Position numbers and translations under genes: made by a program. From Natronohydrobacter sp. (lineage in GTDB: Bacteria > Pseudomonadota > Alphaproteobacteria > Rhodobacterales > Rhodobacteraceae), in assembly GCA_007116445.1 (NCBI GenBank), contig SKIM01000278.1, positions 1 to 11,795 on the forward strand: 11,795 bases of DNA, given 5' to 3'. How positions within the stretch are numbered: the first letter of the stretch is position 1; every line of letters starts with the position of its first letter. Positions 1 to 6,790 of the stretch are shown piece by piece. The notes below the pieces were generated by a model. That model was not told the DNA's origin. It made no database searches and saw nothing but the letters and a program-made list of their open reading frames with translations.

Positions 1-16
1 CCTCAAACTCCCTGCT

Positions 17-72
17 TCAAGGGGGGCACGCCCCCCTTGAAAATCCCTGTGGATATTTTCTGCAAGGATGAA
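17..72 (+). terminator. Hairpin terminator of a gene off the left edge
   Basis: A perfect 10-bp inverted repeat (17-26 with 31-40, arm TCAAGGGGGG) closes a 4-base CACG loop. On the plus strand it is followed by GGATATTTT and then TGCAAGG and GAA (51-72). The same tail follows the hairpin between pgl and pgi at the other end of the window. The T run is displaced from the stem, so this is not a textbook intrinsic terminator. The orientation of the tail suggests it ends a plus-strand gene lying to the left. The hairpin is symmetric and could also stop the minus-strand acyl-CoA synthetase, whose stop codon is about 40 bases away. Confidence 0.55.
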
Positions 73-81
73 AGCACAGGT

Positions 82-1965
82 TCAGACCTGATCCCAAGGC
101 AAGGTGTAGCTGTCCATGAGTGCCTGCAAGGCGGGCGTTTGCGCCGGGTCTTCGAGGCTGATCCGGGCCACAAGGCCGCGCTTGCGGTCTTCGATGACTT
201 CCGTCACCTGCGCCGCGATCCCCGCAGATGCAACAGCCGCATCCAGCACGCGCGCGATGGCCAGCCGGCGCAGGTCGGGTTTGAAGACCTTGCCGATTGC
301 GGTCTTGGGCAATTCGGGCAGGATCTCGATATGTTTGGGCAGGGCCGCGCGTTCGGAGATATGGGCTTTCGCGTGCTCCATCAGGGCGGCGGGCGTGATT
401 TCGGCACCAGCGGTCAGCTCGACATAAGCGCAGGGCAATTCCCCCGCCACCGGATCGGGCTGGCCGATTGCACCCACGAAGCTGACCGCCTTGTGGCTGA
501 GCAGCGCGTCCTCGATTTCCGCCGGGTCGATATTGTGGCCGCCGCGAATGATCAGATCCTTCTGCCGTCCGGTAATCCATAGATAGCCATCCGCATCGAG
601 CTTGCCCAGATCGCCAGTGCGCAGGAACCCGTCAGGCGTGTACAGCTCGGCATTCTTGGCATCATCTGTGTAAGTGGGCGGCGTCACGCCGGGATTGCGG
701 ATGCAGATCTCGCCCACCTCATCAATGGCGCAGGGGGTGAAGCTGCGATTGTCCTGGCGCAGGATGGACACCTGCGTATAGGGCAGGGGCAGTCCGATCG
801 AGCCGACTTTCTTATCGCCATGGACCGGGTTGCAGGACACAAGGCAGGTCGCTTCGGTCAGCCCGTAGCCTTCGGCGATCTGCACGCCAGTCGCCTCTTC
901 GAACCGGCGGTAAAGCTCGCGCGGCAGCGCGGCAGAGCCGGAGATGCCCGTGCGCAGGCTGCTGATATCGGCATCGACCTTGCGCTGCATGAGCACGGAC
1001 AGGGCGGTGGGCACCGTGATCATGAAACTGGCTTCCCAGCGTGCGACGAGTTTCCAGAAATTGTCGAACACCCCTTCGCCGCGATAGCCCATGGGCGTGG
1101 GCAACACCATATGCGCGCCCGACATGATGCAGCTCATCAGGATCGGGTAGGCCGCGAAGACATGAAACAGCGGCAAGGGGCACAAAAGCACATCGCGCTC
1201 GGTGAACAGAAGTTGCCCGCCCAGCCAGCCATTGTAGATCATGCCCCCGAAACGATGCTGGGCCAGTTTCGGCATGCCTGTGGTGCCGCCCGTATGGAAC
1301 AGGGCGGCGATGCGGTCTTGCTGCGGCGCGTCAAACAGCAGCCGGTCTTTGGGCTGGCGGGCCAATTCGCGCCGGAAATCCAGAACGCGCGCCTTGTGTC
1401 CGGGCCTGATGCGCGGGCGGATCAGCGGCACGATCCAGGATTTGGGCGGGCTGAGGAAGGGCAGAAGGTCGAGTTCCAGCAACGTCTCGACCTGTGGTGC
1501 CAGCGCCACCGCTTCGGCGACTTTCTGCGCCACATCGGTCTTGGGGAAGGCGCGCAGCGTGACCACTGCCCGCGCCCCGGTTTCGCGCAGGAGCGCGCCG
1601 ATCTTGGCGGGTTCCAGAAGCGGGTTGATCGGCGCGACTTTCGCCGCCGTCATGCCGCCCAGAAGCGTGACGGCTGTCTCGTTGAGCGTGGGCAGGATGA
1701 AGGCCACTGTATCGCTTTCGCGCAGCCCGAGGCTGTGGAACAGATTGGCGGCCTGGCGCACCTGCCCGAGCAGATCGGCCCATGTCAGGGTCTGCGCGGT
1801 CGCGCCGGGGGTGGAAAACATCTGAAAGCTGATCGCCGGGCGCGGGCCATGCTGCGCGGCGATCTGCTCGAGCGCCTGATAGACCGTGGCAGGCAGGGCG
1901 CGTGTGTCATATGGGCTCTCGGCCTCGACCTCGCGGATATCGGCCAATGTTCTGAATTCGCGCAT
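82..1965 (-). CDS. Acyl-CoA synthetase (AMP-forming, ANL superfamily)
   Basis: This cytoplasmic enzyme activates a carboxylic acid with ATP to an acyl-adenylate and then transfers it to CoA. Of 627 residues, the AMP-binding loop HTGGTTGMPK lies near 224-233, the A5 motif EGYGLTEA at 365-372, the A7/A8 region RTGDLGKLDADGYLWITG at 449-466, and the A10 motif PKTAIGKVFK at 553-562, whose Lys559 should be the adenylation lysine. About 65 residues continue past A10, so the protein is longer than the usual 500-560. The ATG at 1965 has a strong GGAGGA site 7 bases upstream; an in-frame ATG at 1995 would add 10 residues with a poorer site. The MFS transporter gene ends 67 bases upstream on the same strand with no hairpin between, so co-transcription is likely. 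Substrate is unknown; a fatty or aromatic acid is possible. Confidence 0.93.
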   Translation of the reverse strand: MREFRTLADIREVEAESPYDTRALPATVYQALEQIAAQHGPRPAISFQMFSTPGATAQTLTWADLLGQVRQAANLFHSLGLRESDTVAFILPTLNETAVTLLGGMTAAKVAPINPLLEPAKIGALLRETGARAVVTLRAFPKTDVAQKVAEAVALAPQVETLLELDLLPFLSPPKSWIVPLIRPRIRPGHKARVLDFRRELARQPKDRLLFDAPQQDRIAALFHTGGTTGMPKLAQHRFGGMIYNGWLGGQLLFTERDVLLCPLPLFHVFAAYPILMSCIMSGAHMVLPTPMGYRGEGVFDNFWKLVARWEASFMITVPTALSVLMQRKVDADISSLRTGISGSAALPRELYRRFEEATGVQIAEGYGLTEATCLVSCNPVHGDKKVGSIGLPLPYTQVSILRQDNRSFTPCAIDEVGEICIRNPGVTPPTYTDDAKNAELYTPDGFLRTGDLGKLDADGYLWITGRQKDLIIRGGHNIDPAEIEDALLSHKAVSFVGAIGQPDPVAGELPCAYVELTAGAEITPAALMEHAKAHISERAALPKHIEILPELPKTAIGKVFKPDLRRLAIARVLDAAVASAGIAAQVTEVIEDRKRGLVARISLEDPAQTPALQALMDSYTLPWDQV

Positions 1966-2032
1966 GCGGCTTTCCTCCGTGCTCCCTTGGGGCATAGCAA
2001 AGCACTCTTCCCATTGGGGTGCAAGGCGCGGC

Positions 2033-3250
2033 TCAGACCTCGCGCGGGCGCGCGGCCAGCCAGATCAGAGCACTGCCTGCGAGCACGAGGAAGGGCAGCA
2101 TCGCCATATTCACAAAGATCCAGCCGGTTTGCGCATCGCCGCCCGCGCAGTTCATCAGCGTGCCGGAGCTGAGCGAGGCGAGGAACACACCACCGAACAC
2201 GATCATGTCATTCATCCCCTGCACACGCCCGCGTTCTTCCGGGGCATGGGACGCCGTCAGCATGCTGGTCGCGCCGATAAAGCCGAAATTCCAGCCAATG
2301 CCGAGCAGGATCAGGGCGATGTAGAATTGCTCCAGCTCCACCCCGGTCATCGCGACGCCCCCCGCGGCCGCAAGGATCACAAGCCCGATGCCAACAATGG
2401 CGCGTGCCCCGAAGCGGGCGATCAGGTGGCCGGTCACAAAAGACGGCGCATACATCGCCAGAACATGCGCCGAGACGATATTGGCCGCATCCGACGTGTC
2501 AAACCCGCAGCCCACGACCGCGAGTGGGGTCGAGGTCATCACGAGATTCATCAGCGCATAGCTGACCGTGCCGCAGATCACGGCGACGGCGATCACCGGC
2601 ACGCTGAGAAGCTCCATGCGCGAGCGGCCTGCGGTGCCGGTGCTGGTGGGTTTCGGCGGGGTCGGGATGTCGAGCGCGCTCAGAAGTGCCACGCCCGCGA
2701 CATTGAGCGCGATCACCGTCAGATAGGTCGCCAGAAACGGGACCGGCATCGCATCCGTAGTGAATGACACCAGTTGCGGGCCGAAGACAGCTGACAAAAG
2801 CCCGCCCGCCATGACATAGGAAATCGCCTTGGGGCGAAATTCCGGGCTGGCCGTATCTGTTGCGGCAAAGCGGTAGAAGCCGTTGGCGGACATATAGGTG
2901 CCGGTGATGAACGAGCCCAGCAGGAACAGCCCGAAACTGTCGAGCAGCAAGCCATATGCTGAAATCGCCGCGCCCACTGCGCCGGCTGCGCAGGCCACCC
3001 AGAAGCCCGCGCGCCGCCCGTAAGCCTGCATGAAACCCGACAAGGGCGTCGCGGCGGCCATCGAGCCCAGCACGATCATCGAGATCGGCAGCGTCGCCCA
3101 GCAGGGATTGGGCGCGAGCATCTGCCCGGCCAGCCCGCCGATGATGAACAGGATCGGAAGCTGTGCGCCCACCACTGCCTGCGCGGCGACCAGAACCACC
3201 ACATTGCGCTTGGCGCGGGTGTCATCGGGGGTTGCAACAGCATCACTCAT
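2033..3250 (-). CDS. MFS family membrane transporter
   Basis: A 405-residue, strongly hydrophobic protein with about 12 predicted membrane helices, the normal size for the major facilitator superfamily. A motif-A-like loop, YGRRAGF, lies at 77-83 between helices 2 and 3, with an equivalent RFGARAIVG in the second half. A polar central loop (TPPKPTSTGTAGRSR) separates the two six-helix halves. It probably acts as a proton-coupled transporter in the inner membrane; substrate and direction cannot be read from the sequence. The start has only a weak G-rich site (GGGGGT, 12-17 bases upstream). It diverges from the DNA glycosylase gene and lies upstream of the acyl-CoA synthetase on the same strand, so it may import the acid that the ligase activates. 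That link is inference. Confidence 0.88.
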   Translation of the reverse strand: MSDAVATPDDTRAKRNVVVLVAAQAVVGAQLPILFIIGGLAGQMLAPNPCWATLPISMIVLGSMAAATPLSGFMQAYGRRAGFWVACAAGAVGAAISAYGLLLDSFGLFLLGSFITGTYMSANGFYRFAATDTASPEFRPKAISYVMAGGLLSAVFGPQLVSFTTDAMPVPFLATYLTVIALNVAGVALLSALDIPTPPKPTSTGTAGRSRMELLSVPVIAVAVICGTVSYALMNLVMTSTPLAVVGCGFDTSDAANIVSAHVLAMYAPSFVTGHLIARFGARAIVGIGLVILAAAGGVAMTGVELEQFYIALILLGIGWNFGFIGATSMLTASHAPEERGRVQGMNDMIVFGGVFLASLSSGTLMNCAGGDAQTGWIFVNMAMLPFLVLAGSALIWLAARPREV

Positions 3251-3321
3251 GCGGGCAGGATTACCCCCGACGCGCGCTTGAGGAAAGTGGTATTTATCAT
3301 GTGCAACATTCTGGCGCAGGC

Positions 3322-3954
3322 GTGAATGTCGGGCGGATCCTGACCTCGCAGGCTTGCATGGCCGAGGGGGCGGACTGGCTGGCCGCGCGCGAGCCGCGTT
3401 TTGCCCATGCGCTGCGCCTGACAGGCCCCCCGCCGTTGCGCCGCCGCCCTGACGGATTCGCGCATCTGCTCAGCGCGATTGTCAGCCAGCAGGTCAGCAC
3501 CCATGCCGCCCGCGCGATCTGGGGGCGGATGGAAGCGGCCGGGCTGACCACGCCCGAGGCCGTTCTGGCCGCCGATGATGCGCAGATGCGCGCGCCGGGC
3601 CTGTCAGTGCAGAAAATGCGCTATGCCCGCGCGCTGGCCACAGCCGGGATCGATTTCGACGCGCTGCGCGCGGCCCCGGATGCCGAGGTGGTGCGTCGTC
3701 TGGTGGAAGTGCCCGGCATCGGCGCCTGGACCGCCGAGATCTACGCCATGTTCAGCCTTGGCCGCGCGGATGTCTTCGCGCCCGCAGATCTGGCGCTGCA
3801 AGAGGCGACGCGGCGGTTGTTTGCGCTGCCTGACCGCCCCCGCCCGGCCACCTTGCGCCGCATGGCCGAAGCCTGGTCGCCCTGGCGCAGCGTTGCAGCC
3901 GGGCTGCTTTGGGCCTATTACCGCGTGGAAACCGACAGGGAAGGAATAACATGA
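3322..3954 (+). CDS. DNA-3-methyladenine glycosylase (AlkA-like, HhH-GPD)
   Basis: This base-excision repair enzyme removes alkylated purines such as 3-methyladenine from DNA. With the GTG start at 3322 the protein has 210 residues. It contains SAIVSQQVS (51-59), typical of the HhH-GPD fold, the helix-hairpin-helix LVEVPGIGAWTA (127-138), and DVFAPADLALQE, whose Asp156 aligns with the catalytic Asp238 of E. coli AlkA. There is no FeS cysteine cluster, which argues against a MutY or Nth type. AlkA's N-terminal domain is missing, as in many short bacterial 3-methyladenine glycosylases. The start is uncertain: GTG at 3301 (GAGGAAA far upstream) and ATG at 3358 are alternatives; homology of the VGRI...AEGA... 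N-terminus favours 3322. Its stop overlaps the esterase start in ATGA, implying translational coupling. Confidence 0.88.
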   Translation: MNVGRILTSQACMAEGADWLAAREPRFAHALRLTGPPPLRRRPDGFAHLLSAIVSQQVSTHAARAIWGRMEAAGLTTPEAVLAADDAQMRAPGLSVQKMRYARALATAGIDFDALRAAPDAEVVRRLVEVPGIGAWTAEIYAMFSLGRADVFAPADLALQEATRRLFALPDRPRPATLRRMAEAWSPWRSVAAGLLWAYYRVETDREGIT

Positions 3955-4622
3955 CACGGGCATTGCACTCAGAGCGTCGGGGTCCGGCCTCAGGCGGCGC
4001 GGCAAAATCCGCAGTGGTCTTTCTGCATGGCTATGGTGCGGATGGGGCGGATTTGCTGGGGTTGGCCGATCCGCTTGGGCCGCATCTGCCCGATACGGTG
4101 TTTTTCGCACCCAACGCGCCGGAAAAATGCCCCGCGAACCCGTTCGGTTATCAGTGGTTTCCGATTCCGTGGCTGGATGGTTCCAGCGAAGAGCAGGCGC
4201 TCAACGGCCTTCTTGCTGCATCCGATGACCTGAATGCCTTTCTTGACGAGATCCTCGCGCAGGAAGATCTCGCGCCCGAACAGCTTGCGCTGGTGGGGTT
4301 TTCGCAGGGCACGATGATCAGCTTGCATGTCGCGCCGCGCCGCGCTGCAGCCATTGCGGGGATTGTCGGCTTTTCAGGGCGTCTGCTGCAGCCCGAGGCC
4401 CTGGGGGCCGAGGCGATCGCGAAACCACCCGTGTTGTTGATCCATGGCGATCAGGATGATGTCGTGCCGCTGGAAAGCCTGCCGCAAGCCGCTGATGCGC
4501 TGGTCGCCGCCGGGTTCGAGACTTATAGCCACATTTCCAAGGGCACGGCGCATGGCATTGCCCATGACGGTCTGTCACTGGCGCTGTCCTTCCTGCGCGA
4601 CAAACTGCCGGGCCAGAAGTGA
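3951..4622 (+). CDS. Carboxylesterase / phospholipase-type alpha/beta hydrolase
   Basis: A 223-residue serine hydrolase of the phospholipase/carboxylesterase (acyl-protein thioesterase-like, YpfH-type) family. The oxyanion-region motif FLHGYGADGADL is at 24-35. The nucleophile elbow GFSQG puts Ser118 in the active site. HGDQDDVVP (165-173) supplies Asp169, and TAHGI supplies His201, completing the triad. No signal peptide is visible, so it should be cytoplasmic. The start overlaps the glycosylase stop by four bases (ATGA), with AAGGA about 6-8 bases upstream. The physiological substrate is unknown; family members hydrolyse short acyl esters or lysophospholipids. Coupling to a DNA repair gene is probably a matter of expression rather than shared chemistry. 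Confidence 0.9.
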   Translation: MTRALHSERRGPASGGAAKSAVVFLHGYGADGADLLGLADPLGPHLPDTVFFAPNAPEKCPANPFGYQWFPIPWLDGSSEEQALNGLLAASDDLNAFLDEILAQEDLAPEQLALVGFSQGTMISLHVAPRRAAAIAGIVGFSGRLLQPEALGAEAIAKPPVLLIHGDQDDVVPLESLPQAADALVAAGFETYSHISKGTAHGIAHDGLSLALSFLRDKLPGQK

Positions 4623-4632
4623 CAGGCAGTGC

Positions 4633-4656
4633 GCCCGGCGGCGGGGGCTGCCGGGC
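4633..4656. terminator. Hairpin between convergent genes
   Basis: A 10-bp stem (4633-4642 with 4647-4656, including one G-T pair) with a GGGG loop lies between the ends of the esterase and the 60-residue membrane protein gene. There is no T run on either side. Position and stability fit a bidirectional terminator or a 3'-end stabiliser, but the fold alone is not proof in GC-rich DNA. Confidence 0.4.
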
Positions 4657-4677
4657 ATGACAGGTCGGCCGGGCCGC

Positions 4678-4860
4678 TCAGGCGCTGATCAGCTGGCGTG
4701 AGATGACCCAGCTTGCCGCAGCACCGAGCAGCGTGCCCAATGCGGCAGAAACGAGAATGCCGTTCAAAGTGTCAAAGCCCATGACAAGGGCCACAACGAT
4801 ACCGATCCCGGCCCCTGTCACACCAACAATGGAAAGAATAAGAAAAAACAGTCGTGCCAT
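4678..4860 (-). CDS. Small two-helix membrane protein ('CTP synthetase' misnomer)
   Basis: A 60-residue protein made almost wholly of two hydrophobic helices, about 3-26 and 34-52, joined by the short loop GFDTLNG. Proteins of this size and pattern are, from memory, widespread in Rhodobacteraceae and often carry the database name 'CTP synthetase'. That cannot be right, since the real PyrG is over 500 residues with amidotransferase and synthetase domains. The function is unknown; it should sit in the inner membrane. The ATG at 4860 is favoured by GGAG 7 bases upstream. An in-frame ATG at 4950 would give 90 residues and overlap the lipoprotein stop as ATGA, but the extra 30 residues are polar and do not resemble the family. 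Confidence 0.75.
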   Translation of the reverse strand: MARLFFLILSIVGVTGAGIGIVVALVMGFDTLNGILVSAALGTLLGAAASWVISRQLISA

Positions 4861-4946
4861 GTGCGTGCTCCAGTTCAATTTCCCGGACAGTCTGAGCATG
4901 CCAAGCTGTGACGCACTTTGATCTGGCGCAAATTGTGCCTGCGGCA

Positions 4947-5243
4947 TCATGTCCTGCAGTTCAGTTGCGCGCGCAACACGCCAGTATCGCCTTCGGCGGT
5001 TCCTGGGCGCAGATCGCAGCCAGTGGCCTGGCGCGCGGCGTCCTGCATCAGGGGGCGGATGCGGTTCTGATCCCGGGGTCGGACAAAGCCGTGGCGAATG
5101 ACCTCAACACGGTTTCCGTCCTGCCAAACGGTGAAATCGACGCCTTGCAATGTCACAGCATGACGTGTCCCCGCAGACAGCCAGGGTGACGGAGAATCGC
5201 ACGCGCTCAGCGCCAGACCCAGAAGGACAATCAGATATCGCAT
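4947..5243 (-). CDS. Small putative lipoprotein of unknown function
   Basis: A 98-residue protein beginning with a short charged end, a hydrophobic stretch and the lipobox LSAC (Cys15), which predicts cleavage by signal peptidase II and lipid anchoring. Ser follows shortly after the cysteine, and no Asp occupies +2 in a way that clearly blocks outer-membrane sorting. The mature part has about 80 polar residues, with two further cysteines near the C-terminus that could form a disulfide. I do not recognise the family. The ATG at 5243 is chosen because it places the signal at the N-terminus; a TTG at 5285 would extend it by 14 residues. The ribosome site is weak. It lies upstream of the 60-residue membrane protein gene and is probably transcribed with it. 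Confidence 0.65.
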   Translation of the reverse strand: MRYLIVLLGLALSACDSPSPWLSAGTRHAVTLQGVDFTVWQDGNRVEVIRHGFVRPRDQNRIRPLMQDAARQATGCDLRPGTAEGDTGVLRAQLNCRT

Positions 5244-5313
5244 CGGCGAAGCGTACCGGAATGTGGTTAACAAAGCCTTGCGCAATGGCGCGTCTTTTGT
5301 GCGTTATCAGATA

Positions 5314-5342
5314 TTGAAGCGCACTGCATTCCCGGCTAAAGA
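5314..5342 (+). promoter_or_regulatory. Candidate promoter of tRNA-Val
   Basis: TTGAAG (5314-5319) and TAAAGA (5337-5342) are spaced by 17 bases and would start transcription about 3-5 bases before the mature tRNA. The -35 box matches the sigma-70 consensus at 4 of 6 positions and the -10 at 3 of 6. The placement is better evidence than the match. Confidence 0.4.
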
Positions 5343-5352
5343 CTGACAGCGC

Positions 5353-5428
<76 letters not shown>

Positions 5429-5435
5429 CGCCCCT

Positions 5436-6482
5436 TCAGCGCCATTGCCGTGACCGCAGCATCTCTGTGCGCGGCACCAATTTCTGTGCCTTCTTGCGAA
5501 GCTTTGCAAGACTGACCGCCCCCGTCTGCCATGCGCCTGCTTGCTTGCGATGCGCAGGGCGCGGTGGGTGCTCGGGCCCGTCGGTTACAGCGTATTGCGC
5601 TGGCCAGCCTGCGATATGGTCAAGCCGCGCTGCCAGTGACCACAGCCCATGGTTCTGCAATCGGGCACAGGCCCAGTCCAAGTAGGTCATGGTATTTGTC
5701 CAGCCGGTTTCACGCAGGACACATCCATGCAGGCGTGGCGTCACGCAAACCCGCAGCAGCGATAGCGAGACGCCATCGCCATCGGAAAACGCCACTGTCT
5801 GATCGTAGCGGCCCTCTTCCACGATGCGGGCATATTGCCGACCAGGCCGGGCTTGCGTGACGTCCAGTGTCGTGGCGTCCCAGGGCAGCAGCGCGGCGAT
5901 CTGTGGCCAGAGCGGCCAAGGTCCGGCGCGTCTTTGCGGCATGGCATCGTGGCGCAGATCCGGACGTTTGCGCATGACCTCGAACCAGCCGTCATCGCGT
6001 TCGGGGCCGCAGCAATGCAGCGCAGTTTCCTGTCCTGGCACCAGGCGCATTTCGGCCATCACGCGATCAGCAGGCAAGCTGAGGCAAATCGCGGCCGACA
6101 GGCTGCGCCGCTTGCGCGCAGGCCCCGCGCCATGGGCGAGGGCCATGCCGATTGCAAGCCAAAGGCCCAGCAAGATCAAACAGACCGCAACCAATGCGAA
6201 GGGCACGAGCAGCAGCGGCGCCGAAAGACACAGCGGCACGAGAACCATGGCACAGCCGAGCAGCACACCCGACGCGGCCAGTTCAGCCCTGATCCTGCGC
6301 CCCCCACAGGTTGCATGTCCAGCAATAAAGGCCACTGGCCAGAGCAGCGCCAGCAATACCCAGACTGCCATTTCAGGCGGGCGCAGCAGGACAGAGAGCA
6401 GCAACGCCACCATGAAGGGCAGCAGCACCATTGCAGCGATGTATCGCCAGATCAGAAGGTGCCACCGCAAAATGCCGCCCAT
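5436..6482 (-). CDS. Uncharacterised membrane protein with C-terminal soluble domain
   Basis: A 348-residue protein of no family I recognise. The first 116 residues form about four membrane helices (near 12-33, 38-56, 69-88 and 90-116), followed by the basic segment PARKRRS (121-127), which suggests the remaining 220 residues are cytoplasmic. From about residue 136 the order LSLPADRVMAEM, a central charged and aromatic region, then LRETGW and a long C-terminal helix loosely recalls SRPBCC (START-like) domains; this is an impression, not an identification. The tail (322-348) is lysine- and arginine-rich. The ATG at 6482 has GAGGA 7 bases upstream and places the helices at the N-terminus; upstream in-frame starts to 6599 add hydrophilic residues. 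It diverges from the histidine kinase, and its 3' end lies 7 bases from the tRNA. Confidence 0.7.
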   Translation of the reverse strand: MGGILRWHLLIWRYIAAMVLLPFMVALLLSVLLRPPEMAVWVLLALLWPVAFIAGHATCGGRRIRAELAASGVLLGCAMVLVPLCLSAPLLLVPFALVAVCLILLGLWLAIGMALAHGAGPARKRRSLSAAICLSLPADRVMAEMRLVPGQETALHCCGPERDDGWFEVMRKRPDLRHDAMPQRRAGPWPLWPQIAALLPWDATTLDVTQARPGRQYARIVEEGRYDQTVAFSDGDGVSLSLLRVCVTPRLHGCVLRETGWTNTMTYLDWACARLQNHGLWSLAARLDHIAGWPAQYAVTDGPEHPPRPAHRKQAGAWQTGAVSLAKLRKKAQKLVPRTEMLRSRQWR

Positions 6483-6790
6483 GCGTCCATCCTCATTTTG
6501 TTGCAGTGTGACGATCGCCTGTGAAAATGGCCCCGAAGTGGCAACAATCGTACAGTTCGGAGGTGATTGGCGTGTGAACATCATCGGCTGTAGATGCACT
6601 GCGCAAAGATGCGATCATCATCGCGCGCGGCAAACGCATCTCGGAACAGTGCAGGCGCACCGCTCAGCGTTAATCTTGCATTCATAGGAATATGAGACTG
6701 TCTGACGACCGGCACATCACAATGCATGGATGGACAGCGCCGACGATACGCTCCGCCCGTGCTTCGGACCATCGCCGGCAGGGTAGAATA
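6483..6790. other. Divergent intergenic region between membrane protein and kinase
   Basis: These 308 bases contain no reading frame I trust and should carry both divergent promoters. I could not assign clear -35/-10 pairs on either strand. The main structure is a perfect 7-bp inverted repeat, AGATGCG (6607-6613) and CGCATCT (6635-6641), 21 bases apart, with a nested GCGAT/ATCGC repeat (6611-6615, 6620-6624). Either could bind a regulator. An ATG at 6692 with AGGAA just upstream is in frame with the kinase and would shorten the spacer by 99 bases. Confidence 0.4.

Noticed and set aside
820..2172. A 450-residue plus-strand open frame
   Set aside because: It lies antisense to the acyl-CoA synthetase, which has all its family motifs. 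The translation is low-complexity and rich in Arg, Gly and His, typical of GC-rich antisense frames.
5824..6687. A 287-residue plus-strand frame opposite the membrane protein
   Set aside because: It is rich in Ser, Arg and Gln with no domain pattern, whereas the minus strand shows ordered membrane helices and a GAGGA ribosome site.
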